64,000 nucleotides of DNA, from positions 34,985,686 to 35,049,685 of the forward strand of contig JALGQZ010000006.1 of assembly GCA_023105745.1 (NCBI GenBank), given 5' to 3'. Every line of letters begins with the position of its first letter. Positions within the stretch are counted from its first letter, which is position 1. Source of the DNA: Austropuccinia psidii (Eukaryota > Basidiomycota > Pucciniomycetes > Pucciniales > Sphaerophragmiaceae). This document shows positions 1 to 11,560 of this stretch, piece after piece. Under the pieces are notes generated by a model, which had not been told where the DNA came from, made no database searches, and saw nothing but the letters and a program-made list of their open reading frames with translations. Position numbers and translations under genes: made by a program.

Positions 1-1171
1 GAGGATATTACTAAAAGACCCCTTAAAACCTTTGCAACACCACTTGGAAGGCTTTAGCTTACCAGACTACCTCAAGGAACAACAAACTCTGCAGAATTTT
101 ATCAAGCACAAAGGACTCGGATACTTCAGGAGGAAATACCAGAAAATCTTTGAATATTTATAGATTATGGAGTTATTAAAGGGCCCAGATCAACATATAA
201 ACACAAAACCTTGAATGAAAATCCACTGATAAGAAGATTTATTGGGGAATATGTAGTAAAATTGGAAATAATACTTTTCAGGATAGAAGAAGCAGGACTC
301 ACAGCTTCAGGATTAAACTTTCATGTTGTGTTCAAGCACTTGATATTGTAGGGCATGTCATATCTTTGGGAGGAAGAAAGATTTCAAAACAGAGGATAAA
401 CAAGATACAAAACTTGCCTAGAACAAGAAAAAAAGAACCTAGAGGATTCTTGGGACTATGTGCATATGTCAGAATTTTTATAAAGGACTTTTCACAAGTT
501 TCCGAACAATTGAGAAGATTGACAAGGGAGGATTTACCATGAAAATGGGATGAAAAATGTGAAGAAACGTTTAAAAAAGTCAGGACTACTTTGAAGACAT
601 TGAATTATGAAAAATGTTCAGGGAAGATAAAATTAGAAATATATTCAAGTTATATTGCAGCTTGTGCAGCTATTATGCAAGAGGATGAAAATGGAAAGGA
701 TAGAGCTGTACTATATAAATCAGAAAACCTTTCTTGACTATAAAATAAATATTCTTAGCCTGAATTAGAATTGTGTGGTGTTGCAAGAATACTAAAAAAC
801 TTCAAGCAATATTATGGGGCAAACACTTTGAGCTTCAAGTAGATGCTAAAGATTTAATAGAGATGATTAACGCACCTTGTTTACCAAATGAACCAATGAC
901 ATGATAGGTGGTTTTCATTCAACTTTGTTCTTTTTATCTGTTATACAAACCAGGGAAGACATTTACTATGCCATATGGGTTATAAAGAATACCAAAGGGG
1001 GAAGATGAAGATGAAAATGAAAGGAATTAATTTGATGAAGAGGAAGAATGGATCAAACCTCATGCAGGATTTGTCCCAAAAGAATTAAACACACACAAAG
1101 TGGGAAACCTCCCAAGAAATAAAACAAACAATATTTAAATTCCAAAAAAACAGGAAGAATTTGGAAAACAT

Positions 1172-1471
1172 ATGCAGGAATACTTTAGTAGTTTGCAAAA
1201 TCCACTAAGTATTGGGGAAGAATACTTCAAGAGAATTACAAGAAGATTGGTAAATTTTTATCTAGAAGTAGGGCAGCTTAAAAGGAGAAATAAAGAGAAT
1301 CCACAAATATTTGTATATAATGAAAAAGCCCAAAGATATGTTCTAAAGAAACTGCACAAAGAATTGGGTCACCGAGGGGAAAATGAAACATATATAAGAA
1401 TAAAGAAAAGATATTGGTGGAAAGGAATGAAAAAGATAGTCAAGATATGGGTTGAATCATGTCAAGAATGA
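1172..1471 (+). pseudogene. Integrase zinc-binding (H2C2) fragment of element K
   Basis: This is the longest open stretch of element K, 99 codons. It contains LHKELGHRGENETY, then RYWWKGMKK, then WVESC. This is the layout of the integrase H2C2 domain, H-x-H ... W ... C-x2-C, with the second cysteine lost at a stop directly after WVESCQE. The family domain binds zinc at the N-terminus of integrase and helps multimerisation on LTR ends. The ATG used is simply the first in the open stretch and is not the start of a protein. It is a fragment of pol, not a gene of its own. Confidence 0.8.
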
Positions 1472-2460
1472 CGGAACGGGAGTCATTTTCAGAAAAAAGA
1501 AGGAAAGGTATCTTCAACATCTACTTGATTTGGCATAGTCAGCATGGAGGAAGTCCATAGGAAGGCAGGAATATGGAAATATTTAGTGGTAGAAAGAGAT
1601 GACTTTTCAGGATGGCCAGAAACTGTGGCATTAAATAGGCTAATGGCAAAATCAGTATCAGAATGGTTTAATTCAGAATGAATTTGTAGATGTGGAGCAC
1701 CCAAAGAAGTCACAGTAGATGTCAGAGAATAATTTGGAAAACAGGATCACAAGGAATGATGGAAAGAGGCCATAAGCAATTAAAGGATGTAATTGTGAAA
1801 ATGTGTGGTGAAAATGGGTCTAAATGGGAAGAATAATTACCAATTGTGACCTTGGCAGATCTAATTTTGGTTAAAAAAGCAACAGAATACTCAAAATTTG
1901 AGATTCAGCTTGGTAAGCAGGCTGTCTTACCAATTGAAATAGAAAAAACCACATACCTAACCATAGAATGGTAGAAAATGTCAACAACAGAATAGCTATT
2001 TGAAGAAAGAGCAATACATATTTCAGAAACAGGAGAAAAAAACTAAAAGCATCAGAGAAATTGAGAGATTCAAGAAAAAAATCAGTTCAATAATTGGACA
2101 AAAATATGGCACACAAACTGAGAAATCCACTTCAACCTGAGATTTAGTATTATTTTACAATAAAACGTTTCAGTCACAGTGGGGACTCTTCAAAAGCCAT
2201 TGAAATGGGCCATTCAGAGTAATAAGTCAAGTTAAGAATGGACCTTATTAACTGGAAGAGCTGGATGGTACTTAACTTACAAGGAAATTTTCAGCAATTC
2301 ATATCAAGAGATTTTATTCAAGGGGAAAGATATTTCACATAAATTCAGAGTAAGGAAACAAAATCAGTGAAGAAGGTGAAGTTGAAGATTCAACATTAGA
2401 CAAAGAAGAAATTGAAAATAATGAAGAATCTGATTGATATTGGCAAGCTCTCAACTGAAA

Positions 2461-2470
2461 TGCTGGGGGA
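2461..2470 (+). other. Polypurine tract of element K
   Basis: The short G-rich run GGGGGA lies directly before a TGTGG LTR start and after the end of the pol remnant. This is where plus-strand DNA synthesis is primed in LTR elements. The assignment rests on position and composition only. Confidence 0.6.
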
Positions 2471-2779
2471 TGTGGTATTCCTTACCAATTATACCAGTTT
2501 CAAGCTTACCAAATATCATAATAAGAAATGCAGAATAATTCAGGGGCAAGGAAATGAAAATGTGGAATAACTCCAGAAAAAGGAATAAAATTTTGAAATT
2601 TTACAGAAGAAATTGGAATAAAAATAGGTAATTTTAAAAGAAGAAATAGGAATAAAATTGCGGAATTATTACAAAGATCAAAACAAAACTGTGGAATAAA
2701 AATATTGTATTTTAAAACATAAAATAGGACTTAGGGAATACCTCAGGAAAAAAATTGAGGAATAACTCCCAAGAAAACA

Positions 2780-3100
2780 ATAAAATTGCAGAATAGCTCT
2801 GTAAATGAACATAGGAATTCCAGAATAACTCTGGAAATGGACACAGTAATTATGGAATAAATCCTGAGATGTAAATAGGAATTAGGGAATAACTCTAGAA
2901 ATGGAAATAGGAATTATGAAATAACTCTGAAGACAGAAATAGGAATTAAAGAATAACTCTAAAAATAGAAATAGGAATTATTAAATAACTCTGAAGAGAG
3001 CAATAGGAATTAAAGAATAACCCTGAAGATCAAAATAGGAATTAAGGAATAGCTTTGGAGATGAAAATAGGAATTGGGAAATACCTCCAAAGAAGGAGAC
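2780..3100 (+). repeat. 32-bp tandem repeat array
   Basis: The motif AGGAATT (or a one-base variant) recurs at 2813, 2845, 2877, 2909, 2941, 2973, 3005, 3037 and 3069, exactly 32 bp apart. Each unit reads roughly AGGAATTA.GGAATAACTC followed by an A/G-rich spacer. The copies have drifted but the period never slips. Weaker units can be followed upstream to about 2540. It lies inside the LTR of element K. Confidence 0.85.
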
Positions 3101-3242
3101 CAAATTTCAGAAATTTGCAACTACAAAGTACCAATTTCCCCGCCTTTTTCAAATCCAATGGCAGTACACTCAATAAGAAAAAAAACTGGATCTCACCAGA
3201 AACATTGTCTCGATGATGTCACCTGATTGTGACAAGAAAATG

Positions 3243-3870
3243 TCACCAGCTAAATTCTCTCAAAGATATAATATGACTAGAAGAAATTTCAATTTTTAAA
3301 AGCTGTATTTTGTCCACTCTCTTGGAAAAAAGAAAAATATTGCCAGCCAAATTATCCCAATTAAATCAACTGATTTTGATAATAAAAAAACACCACCAGG
3401 AAGATTCTCAGAAAACAAGTAACAAATTAACCAAAAAGAAGAATCTCACCAGCTAAATTTTCTCAAAGAGATCATATGAATAGAAGAAATTTCAATTGTC
3501 AGAAGCTATTATTTCTCCACTTTCTTGGCAAAAAAAAATCTCACCAGCCAAATTATCTCAATTACATCACATGATTTTGATAAGAAAAAAAAACACCACC
3601 AGAAACATTCTCTCAGAAAACGTGTAACAAACTCATCAAAAAGAAGAATCTCACCAGGTAAATTATCTCAAAGATATCATATGAAAAGAAGAAATTTCAA
3701 TTGTCAGAAGCTGTATTTTCTCCACTTTCTCGGCAAAAAAAATATCACCACCCAAATTGTCTCAGTTACATGACATGATTTTGATAAGAACACAAACACC
3801 ACCTGAAAAATACTCTCAGAAACTGAAATGCTACACCAAATCTAGATGTCTCACCAGCTAAAACATATCA
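3243..3870 (+). repeat. 200-205-bp tandem repeat, three units and a partial fourth
   Basis: The phrase TCACCAGCTAAAT (or a near variant) starts at 3243, 3446, 3651 and 3851, giving spacings of 203, 205 and 200 bp. Within each unit the order is the same: AAATT.TCTCAAAGA, then GAAGAAATTTCAATT, then AGCTGTATTTT.TCCACT, then TGATTTTGATAA. The array lies in the U3-like part of the K LTR, directly upstream of its TATA box, so it may act as a reiterated promoter element. That role is inference. Confidence 0.85.
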
Positions 3871-3926
3871 AATATTATTTTTCTATAGCCCCCTGTTTTT
3901 GAGAATCTCTATGGAAGCCAAAAAAG

Positions 3927-3934
3927 TATAAATA
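3927..3934 (+). promoter_or_regulatory. TATA box in LTR of element K
   Basis: TATAAATA lies at the end of the tandem-repeat block and is followed by GAGGTC. The same TATAAATAGAGGTC string occurs on the minus strand at 11241-11254 in a second copy of this LTR, so the box is conserved between copies. Confidence 0.6.
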
Positions 3935-4400
3935 GAGGTCTTCTCTCCCTTATTTTCCAAAAGAATGGAAAATTGGCCATGATTAAGGATGACAAACATC
4001 CCTTAACTAGCAGGAGATCTAGAGTAGTAGTGATATGACTGTAGTGAAACGCTCAGTAGCCTTTCTCAGTAGCATTTTAGTAGTGATATAAACATAGTAT
4101 AAAAATATTTATTGAAGAAAATTTATTAGGATTAAATTCCATAGTCTTATTATTAGTATTCATATCAAAAAAAAGAATTATAGTAATAATAAAAAATCTC
4201 TATATTAGTCTTATTAACATAAAATCAAGTAGTAGTCTTTATTTTATTTTAGTGTTACATCAGAGTTTTGGCTATAAATTATTCATAGGTCTGATTTAGA
4301 GGCTACTGATAACTATTTTGTACCAGTTTAAACCACAAATCTCACTTTATTTTTGTGATTCTCCATAGGCTGACTATTCAGTATTATTTAAAGTGGCAGC

Positions 4401-5733
4401 TAATACACCTTAGAACCCATGGTTATTGGAAAATTCTCAAATTCAAAACAGACTTACCAATAATTTACCCCTCAAGGTACTGCCTTATTTCATCCAACAC
4501 CAAAAGGAGAACCCACAACGTGAAATTCTAGCCTTTGTTACATATGGAATGGACTCAGATAGGGCTTCTGGGTGGCGAGACAAGACCTTTTGCCAAAATT
4601 ATGAATTTCCTTGTAAGTTTTATTGTGAGAAACATTGGCAATGATGAGGCTTTTGATAAATATGAGTGTTTCTCAATCTTCTTTCTGGATCATTAAGCTA
4701 GGTCTTCACAAGTCACCATCATTAAATTTTAGAGTTTGGCCTGGTATTGGGAGGTTTTCTATATGGCCTTTTGCTTGAACTTGTTGGATGGTATTGTGAA
4801 AGGTTGTTGCCAGAACACCCAAAAAGTTTTCAATTGTTAAAATCAATCCTCCTAAATCATTAATCCCATCAATATTCCCTTTGTCTACGGATTTGGGATA
4901 TGGTGGTATACCAAATGAAGTTTTTATTTGATATGTCTTTTATGATATCCAACCAAACTATTCAATAACAACAAATTTCAAAAATGAACTGGGTAGACCC
5001 AGCCAAACTGATCCAAATTTTATTGATGCACAGTTAAGGACAACTTTCAGAAACTTCCAACTGACATCATTACAATAAATTTTACTAAAACAATCTCTTC
5101 AACCCAATCCAGTCTTAAGATAAAATACCGTTGCTCCTTCATGCACTACTCACTTAAGCCCAAAAGTGATCCCTCATTTATTCACACATTATTAGCTCTC
5201 CTCATCCTTTCTTTCTAGTTAGCTACTTAGTAAATATTGTTATTTGTTTTTTTCTTTTGTACCACTTACTTGTTCCTACTCACACAATAACATCTCTGAC
5301 CTACTCTTCCTTTGTCTTATTTGTATATATCAAATGTTTGTTCCACTACAGTAGATAGTAGCACAACCTATCCTGTTTTCATTTTTTATTTTCATTCAAT
5401 TCTCATATCCTTTAGGTACTTAATTGATCCTTATGTCTCTTACTTTATGTCTACTGAAATATTATCCTTTAGTTTGTATTACTGAATTCTAATAAATAAA
5501 AAAACTTACCATTTGGCTTCTTGAATGGTATAAATGGGCATCATGCAAAAAAAGCCAGATAAGTACAAGAGGAAACTGAAGCAATGAACAAAGATAATTG
5601 GCCGAAAAACCACCTCCCATTGGTCAGAAGAAAGCTTTCAAAAAGAAATATATCCAAAAAATTATTTGAATTGGTAAGAAAAAAAGGAACTTGCAATCAA
5701 AAAAAGAGAAGTAAGAAAATAAAGGAGGGGAAA
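4401..5733. other. No supported gene
   Basis: AT-rich sequence. A 72-codon open frame at 4426-4644 resembles nothing I know and has no supporting context. I see no LTR ends or RNA genes here. It lies between the K LTR and element C. Confidence 0.5.
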
Positions 5734-7325
5734 TTTCACAGGGGCTCTTGGTGAAAGAAAGAGTGGCCTGGTACTCATTAATCAAGAACTCACTTGGAGG
5801 GCTCCTAAAGAATAAATAAGTTAAAGAAGATTATATTTCTTTGAGAGAAAAATGAAAGGAAAACAAGATATTCCAAAATAACAAGAAAGCCAAAGGCCAA
5901 AGATAATAAGAGAAAGCCAAAGGCCAAAGAGCCAAAAAATGAATCCTCAATTCACTTTTTAGACCTGACAGAAAGAACAATTGAATTAATAAATGTTATG
6001 AACAGCAAAGTCCACTGACAGGCAAACAAAAGGTGCAAATGACTTACTTAAGATTATCAGTTTTTACTTTAATAATGAAAAGGGAAACAAGGACAAAAAT
6101 AAATCCAATATATAAATTGACTGGAGAAATATACCCCAGGGAAGAAAAGGTGGTCAGTATATGTGGAAGATTGATAGACTCATCCTGGAGGGTTTATCAC
6201 CCAAATTTATTGACTTTTTTGGGTCAATAACGAACTGGCCATCTTGAGAATTGCACTGTGATTGAATTCCCACAGTGGATTCTGAATTAGCCGAAAAGGG
6301 CCAAGGCCATAAAGGTTTCTTGAATACAGCCTGTATTGAGCAATTGAGTTGTCCAAGGAGTACTGAAGTGCTTGATGACTTGAAAACTGATTGAATGATT
6401 GATGAAATCCTGAAGTTACAACTTGAATAATCCTTAAATGAAATAAAAACCCAACTTCTGCATGGCCCAGTGGTTGGGTCCTCCAATAGTCTTCTGGTAG
6501 CTGACATGGATTGCAATAGTGAATGGCTGAAAGGTCTTCCCTCAAAAAGGGTGATGTATTTGGGGACTGGTTTGCAACAATGTCATTGGGTCCTGAAAAA
6601 TCACCATCTGATTTCTGAGGAAAAATGGTGCATAATGGTATATTATACCATATATGCACCACATCGGGATCCTTTGGTATGGGGTCCATGAATGATGGAA
6701 AAGTCTTCCCCTGAATTAAGGGGGAGCCTTCCTGTACCTGAGCTGGTGGCCCCTGGTGGTTTCTAGATGCTATGGGTTGAAAGTGGGGTCCAGGGTTTAT
6801 TGCAGCCAATTTAGGGTCCTGGGGTCCTTTTGGCCATTTTGAGCCAAAAGGGGCTCAGAGGGGCCCACTTGTGGTTTATAAACCGCCTGGCCTTGGTGGC
6901 TAATGGACTTTCCCCTTGGCACCTTTTGGTATCATTGGATTTAGGCCAAAAGGGTCCCACAGACCACCGCCTATAGAAGATGTAGGGGGCCTAAATGGCA
7001 AAAAAAAGCCATTGAGGCCATTGACCCCTAACAAAAGGGGGTGTTCCAAAGGCCCTGGAGAGGGCTAGAGGGGCCTTAGGCCCCTGGAAGACATGATGTC
7101 TCCTCAGGACAAAAAAAAAGATCTTGACCTGCGGGTTAGTGAGGTGGAGAATTGGCCAAGGCGGCCATTGACTGCAAGATATGTTCTGAGGCCATAATTG
7201 ATGTTTGCAGCCATGAGTGGCCAGTGAAAGTGGATATGGTCCAAGGGCCAATTTTTTGTTAATATGATGGTCAGGCTAGATTTGCCATAAACACCCATGG
7301 GGCATTTTCAAACATGGTTGTGACA
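5734..7325 (-). mobile_element. 3' LTR of minus-strand element C
   Basis: The left edge TTTCACAGGGGCTCTTGG is a one-base variant of the TGTCACAGGGGCTCTT start shared with the LTRs at 29844, 36995, 42619, 51219 and 57103. The right edge TGGTTGTGACA abuts GTACCCCCACC, the minus-strand polypurine tract also present after the other LTRs. The block 6230-7300 recurs at 9230-10400, which is the partner LTR. Several overlapping open frames of 64-200 codons on both strands (for example 6207-6809 minus) are unrelated to any protein I know and fall entirely within the LTR. The middle contains G+C-rich GGCC/TTTTGG runs, unlike the AT-rich surroundings. Confidence 0.75.
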
Positions 7326-9155
7326 GTACCCCCACCTTCAATGGTGAGCTCCTGAGAACCAAATAAAGGTAGAAGGCTGTTGAAGCTATTGAGAAAGATT
7401 GGAAATAGGGAATCCACAGGTATTGAATCTTCAAAAGGAGCTTTCTAAATTGAAAAGAGGTTTGCATATGATTTGAGGATGAATTGGTCTTCTTTTGACA
7501 TTTGGGTTTGCAAATTTTCAAGGATTGAGTTGACATAAATATGTTGGCATTAGAATTATAAGACAAAAAAATTTGAAAGAGTATAAAGAAAGAAAAATGA
7601 AAGGAAAACATAAAATTTAAAGAGAAAATAAAGAGAAATGAAAATCTTGAGCGGGATTCCAATCTTGATCACAGGAGTTCACAGCTGATTTGAATTGGCC
7701 AAGGATGTAGATCAGAAAATCTGATGCCAGGTGCTCACAGAGTGGCCAAGGTGATGTTTTTGAAATATTTTAGACCCCTCAGGGAAGGGCACACCAGGAG
7801 AGAAACTTACTTTTGATATTTACCACTCCCACCAGTGCAAAAAATTACAATGAATTTGTTGAATGAGTGTTTTGAAAAGATAATTACTTGGAAAAATAAT
7901 TAAGAAAGGATTGTCCATTTCCCAATTGGAAATGGAAATAAATTTGGAATTGGTGTTGAACGCCAGGCCAAGGATCTGTGTTCAAACATTTGTGGAGTTC
8001 TCACAGAGTGGCCAAGGTGATGCTTACAACAAGAAAGGTAGAAATATCTCTAAAGCTGCACACCAGTAGTGGGACTTACTTTTGGTAATTCTTTTCCCAA
8101 CCAAGAACCATATGAAAACTCAAGCTCTTGAAGAAGTTGGTCCTGCCTTGTCAGGATACATAGAATGAAAGTCCTTGAAAAGGTCAGGGAAATTCTTGAG
8201 GTTTTGTTGGTTCCAAAGTGGATCTTTCTGGGTCTTGACTGAAACCATTCCATTCCACCAAATACCATAATTTTCCTTTCTTTATGTTGGAATCCAGTAT
8301 TTGAGAGACTTCCCATTCCTCTTTGTCTTCAATGATGATTGGAGGAGGGGGCTCTTGATGCCAATTTGGGATTGTTGATGTCTTTACTGGTTCAAGGAGG
8401 GAAATATGGAATACTGGGTGGATGCATTTCCATTGAGATGGAAGCCTGACGTGGTAAGCATGAGTACTGACTTTATTCAAGATGGGGAAAGGACCCAACC
8501 ATCTTTCAGACAGTTGTTTGGTTGGTATAGTTGATTTGATGTTCTTGCAAGGAAGCCATACCATTTCATCAGGAGTGAAAGCAGGTGTTCTTGTTCTACT
8601 TTTATCTTTATACCTCTTAAACCTAGTTATGGAAACTTCAAGTTCTCTCTTGACATCTTTTTGGACTGATTGAATTTTGTTGATAAATTTCCAGCAGGAG
8701 TATCTTGAGTGATGTGAAGTGAGTCAAGTTGTGGATCTCTTCAATACACAGTGAAAAATGGTGATTGTTTTGTTGAAGAGTGATCAGAATTGCTTTAGGA
8801 AAATTCAGCCAGAGGGAGCCAGGTGTTCTAATCATCTTGATAATAAATGATATAAATCCAAAGGTACTGTTCTAGTATTTGATTTAACCTCTCTGTCTGG
8901 CCATCAGCTTCTGGATGTTAAGCAGTTGACAGATTTCTTGAACTCTTGATCTTCTGACAAAGATTGACCCAAAAAAACCAAAAATTGAACCTTTATCACT
9001 GAAAATGCTTGAAGGAAGGCCATGCTTTGAAAACATATAGCTGATGAATAAATGGACCAGATCCAGTGAGTTTATTGAAGACATTGTTGGAATAAAAACC
9101 AAAATTGTTGAGAATCTGTCCACTATGAAAAGAATCGAATTGAACAAGTTGGATG
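7326..9155 (-). pseudogene. Element C: internally deleted gypsy, integrase and chromodomain remnant
   Basis: On the minus strand the order is integrase core (LFIVDRFSTILVFIP at about 9100, FSDKGS at about 8985), then LPSQWKCIHPVFHISLLEP (GPY/F-type C-terminal region) preceded by RWLGPF. A chromodomain follows, KLWYLVEWNGFSQDPE, at about 8200-8290. Gag, protease, RT and RNase H are missing. At about 9150 the integrase frame runs straight into LTR sequence, so one deletion removed everything between the 5' LTR and the integrase core. Downstream of pol lie two diverged copies of a 3' module (7725-8110). Frameshifts separate the open pieces. It cannot move on its own. Confidence 0.85.
7725..8110 (-). 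repeat. Duplicated 3' module of element C
   Basis: The string CTCACAGAGTGGCCAAGGTG occurs at about 7735 and about 8000. In each case it is followed 60-80 bp later by CACACCAG...ACTTACTTTTG. The same two-copy module is in element A at 45723 and 46041. On the element's sense strand each copy carries a GTAAGT motif. It lies just downstream of pol. Confidence 0.7.
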
Positions 9156-10407
9156 GTTGGCCAGTATAGGTGAAAGGCTGAAAGACTGATCCTGGAGGGT
9201 TGATCACCCAACAGCATTTCATTTTTTGGTAAATACAGAACTGACCATCTTGAGAATTTCACTATGTGACTGAGTTCCCACAGTGGCATCTTAATTGGGC
9301 CAAAAGGGCCAAGGCCATACAGGTTGCTTGAATACAGCCTGTATGGACCAATTGAGTTGTCCAAGGAGTACTGAAGTGCTTGACGCCTGGAAAGCTAATT
9401 GAATGATTGATAACCTCTTGAAGGTACCCCTTGAATAGTCTTAAAATTAAATAACAAATCAACTGCTGGAGGGCCAGGTGGTTGGGGTCCTTGAATGGTC
9501 TTCAGGTAGCCGTCATGGATTTCAGGATTCAATGGCTGAAAGGTCTTCCCTCAAAATGGGTGATGGATTTGGGAACTGGAATTGAAACAATGCCATTGGG
9601 TCCTGAAAGCATCACCATTGGATTGCTGAGGAAAAATGGTGAAAAATGGTATATTATACCATATATGCACCCTGCCTGGATGCTTTGGTACAGGGTCCAT
9701 AAATGATGGAAAGGTCTTCCCATGAATTGAAGGGGAGCCTTGCCAGATTTGATCTGGTGGCCCCTGGTGGTTTAAAATGGGGTCCCTGGTTGATTGTGGC
9801 CAATTTGTGTTCCTCGGGTCCTTTTGGTTGTAATGGTCTCAGGTGGGCGCACCTGGCCCTGGGGGCTAATGGACTGCCCCCTTGGCCCCTTTGGGCTCAT
9901 TGGATTTAGACCAAAAGGGGCCTAAAGGGTCCCACAGAATTCAGACCATGGATTATGGCCCATGGGACATAGAGGCCATAGGGTACCTAATTGGCCCCAA
10001 AAGGCCATTTAGGCCATAGGGGCCCTAAATTGCCCCAAAAGGCCATTTAGGCCATAGAACCCCTAATCAAAGGGGGTGGTCCAAAGGCCCTGGAGATAGA
10101 TAGAGGGGCCAGAGGCCCCTGGAAGACAGAATGACCCCCCAGGCCCAAAAAAAGGATCTTTTCCTGGGAGCTGGTGAGGTAGAGAATTTGCCAAGGACAC
10201 CAATCACTGCAGGATATGGCCTCAGCCCAAAATTGATCTTTGGGGCCAATACTGGCAAGTGAAAGTGGATATGGTCCAAAGGTCATTAAACAGCAACAAG
10301 GGCCAATTTTTCATAAAAATTATGGTACAACCAATTGGTCATAGATTGGGTCAGGCTATATTTTCCCTAAACACCCATTGGGGGGGATATTACTCATGGG
10401 TGGGACA
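9156..10407 (-). mobile_element. 5' LTR of element C, inner part deleted
   Basis: From GGCCAGTATAGGTGAAAGGC onward this matches the 3' LTR at 6150-7325 block by block: GGAGGGTTGATCACCCAA, the GTCCAAGGAGTACTGAAGTG stretch, and the GGCC-rich middle. It ends in a TGGGACA edge homologous to TGTGACA at 7325. The first 400 bp or so of the LTR are missing at the junction with integrase. A clean target-site duplication could not be seen: left flank GGAAA, right flank GGGGA. Confidence 0.7.
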
Positions 10408-10859
10408 GGGGATGCTTATGAGATGATGGTGGAAGTTATGAGAAAAAGGTCACAAGTTTGAAAGAAAAAATTTTCAAAGGTTTGTTGCAGGGCGAGGTAC
10501 AGTGCCCTGCCCAAAGTCCATGAATGCAGGAAGAGAACCTGTAAGGGTGTGCATGAAGCAACCCTTGGCTCTCATTTTCAGAAAAATTCTGATTTCTCTT
10601 TATCTTTTTCCTTGCTTTTTTCCAATTCACCTTCAACTTTCCCCTACCCAAAAATCACCAATGTTTCCTCCTTTTATCAACTATTTGAATTATAAGAACC
10701 CTGCTTATACATTTTGAAGACATAAACTTCCCCCTTGTGGCACAATCTGGAAAACTATTCCCTTCAATGCCCTGCCTCAAATTCCTCACTCATGGAAGGT
10801 CCATAATACTTAATGGTTTGAGAGGGTAGTTTTTGTTTAAATATGACATGAATTCATTC
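10408..10859. other. No supported gene
   Basis: This is flanking sequence right of element C. Short open frames on both strands overlap each other and match nothing known. Pyrimidine-rich at 10580-10650. Confidence 0.5.
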
Positions 10860-11560
10860 AATAACTTAATGATAGTTTATTTCTTGATTTAAAGGAGATA
10901 TTGTTTGACTATGGAGGTTTAAGGGTTTTTATAATGATACATACTTTTAAGGGATCTGTCCATTAAAGACTATTATTTAAATATATTTTAATATAACGTT
11001 TATGGGAATAAACTCAATAGTATGTTTATTGTTGATAGTATTATAACTATAAGACTAATAGCTCAAATTTAGGGTTCATTAAAAATATGATTTATACCTC
11101 CTGTTAACGAATTATAATGAGAAATATACCATGACTTAATAAAAGTAACTCAATTATCCTACTCTTCAGGGATGAATAGTTATTCTCCTTCTTGGTATAG
11201 AATCAATTCCATGGGGAACAGGATAAAATGAAAAGCACAGGACCTCTATTTATATTCTTTGGGCACTCAATAAAGGTACTCAAGAACAAGGGACTTGGAA
11301 TTTTCACTTCTTTTGGCTGGGATAATTTTGTATAGCGGTAAATCTCAAATGACAGCATGTTTTTAGTTGAGTGCACCCTTTTTCACGTATGATTAAAAAA
11401 TCTGGGATCTTTTTGCTGGTGAGGAATTTTTTGATGGTGTTATTTCCTGTAAGGTGTGGATATGAAACTTTGATTAAAAATCAAGTACTTTTCCTTTCCT
11501 CAAAATTTGTGTAAGGTAACACTTAATTAAATATAGTAAATTTTTACAATTCTGGAAGAA
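10860..11560 (-). mobile_element. Inverted LTR fragment of the K type
   Basis: Read on the minus strand this gives a run with CCTCACCAGC, then TTCTTGAGTACC, then TATAAATAGAGGTCCTGTG. The order matches the K LTR at 3840-3960, and weaker similarity continues into its downstream part (ATTAGTCTTAT). No pol lies next to it. The ends are approximate. Confidence 0.45.
11247..11254 (-). promoter_or_regulatory. TATA box in the inverted K-type LTR
   Basis: TATAAATA on the minus strand, followed by GAGGTCCTG as in the copy at 3927. Confidence 0.5.

Larger units (their letters stand above)
1..2470 (+). pseudogene. Decayed Ty3/gypsy pol (element K): RT, RNase H, integrase, chromodomain remnants
   Basis: The three plus-strand frames, read in patches, give recognisable pol pieces in the right order. 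Near 60-110 there is an LPQG-type reverse transcriptase motif followed by an SAEFYQAQ stretch, and at 150-170 an FIDYG variant of the catalytic box. The RT thumb follows at 330-540 (motifs like GFLGLCAYVRIF). RNase H is at 600-740 (IYSSYIAACAAIMQ in place of the usual D-start) and the integrase zinc domain at 1172-1471. A chromodomain-like tail follows at 2220-2430. Stops and frameshifts are frequent, so nothing long can be translated. The 5' end of the element lies outside the window. The family differs from the other gypsy lineages here. What I see are motifs; assignment to Ty3/gypsy is from family knowledge. Confidence 0.85.
2471..4400 (+). mobile_element. 3' LTR of element K (right end uncertain)
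   Basis: The LTR begins TGTGGTATTCC right after the polypurine tract. It contains a 32-bp tandem array, then a 200-205-bp tandem array, then a TATA box. A similar block in inverted orientation at about 10860-11560 shares the order 'TCACCAG repeats, TTCTTGAG/TTTTTGAG, TATAAATAGAGGTC'. The right end is not fixed: I saw no convincing CA end or target duplication, and 4400 is an estimate. Direct repeats make up about 900 bp of it. Confidence 0.55.

Noticed and set aside
1489..1713. 74-codon minus-strand frame
   Set aside because: It is opposite the integrase core of element K; the plus strand there reads as worn integrase.
2780..3100. 32-bp period resembling a CRISPR array
   Set aside because: The whole unit repeats, with no unique spacers, and the setting is a fungal LTR.
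4426..4644. 72-codon frame as a gene
   Set aside because: Isolated, with no motif and no support on either side.
6154..6809. Open frames of 120 and 200 codons on the minus strand
   Set aside because: They lie wholly inside an LTR, overlap each other, and the partner LTR at 9156-10407 does not keep them open.
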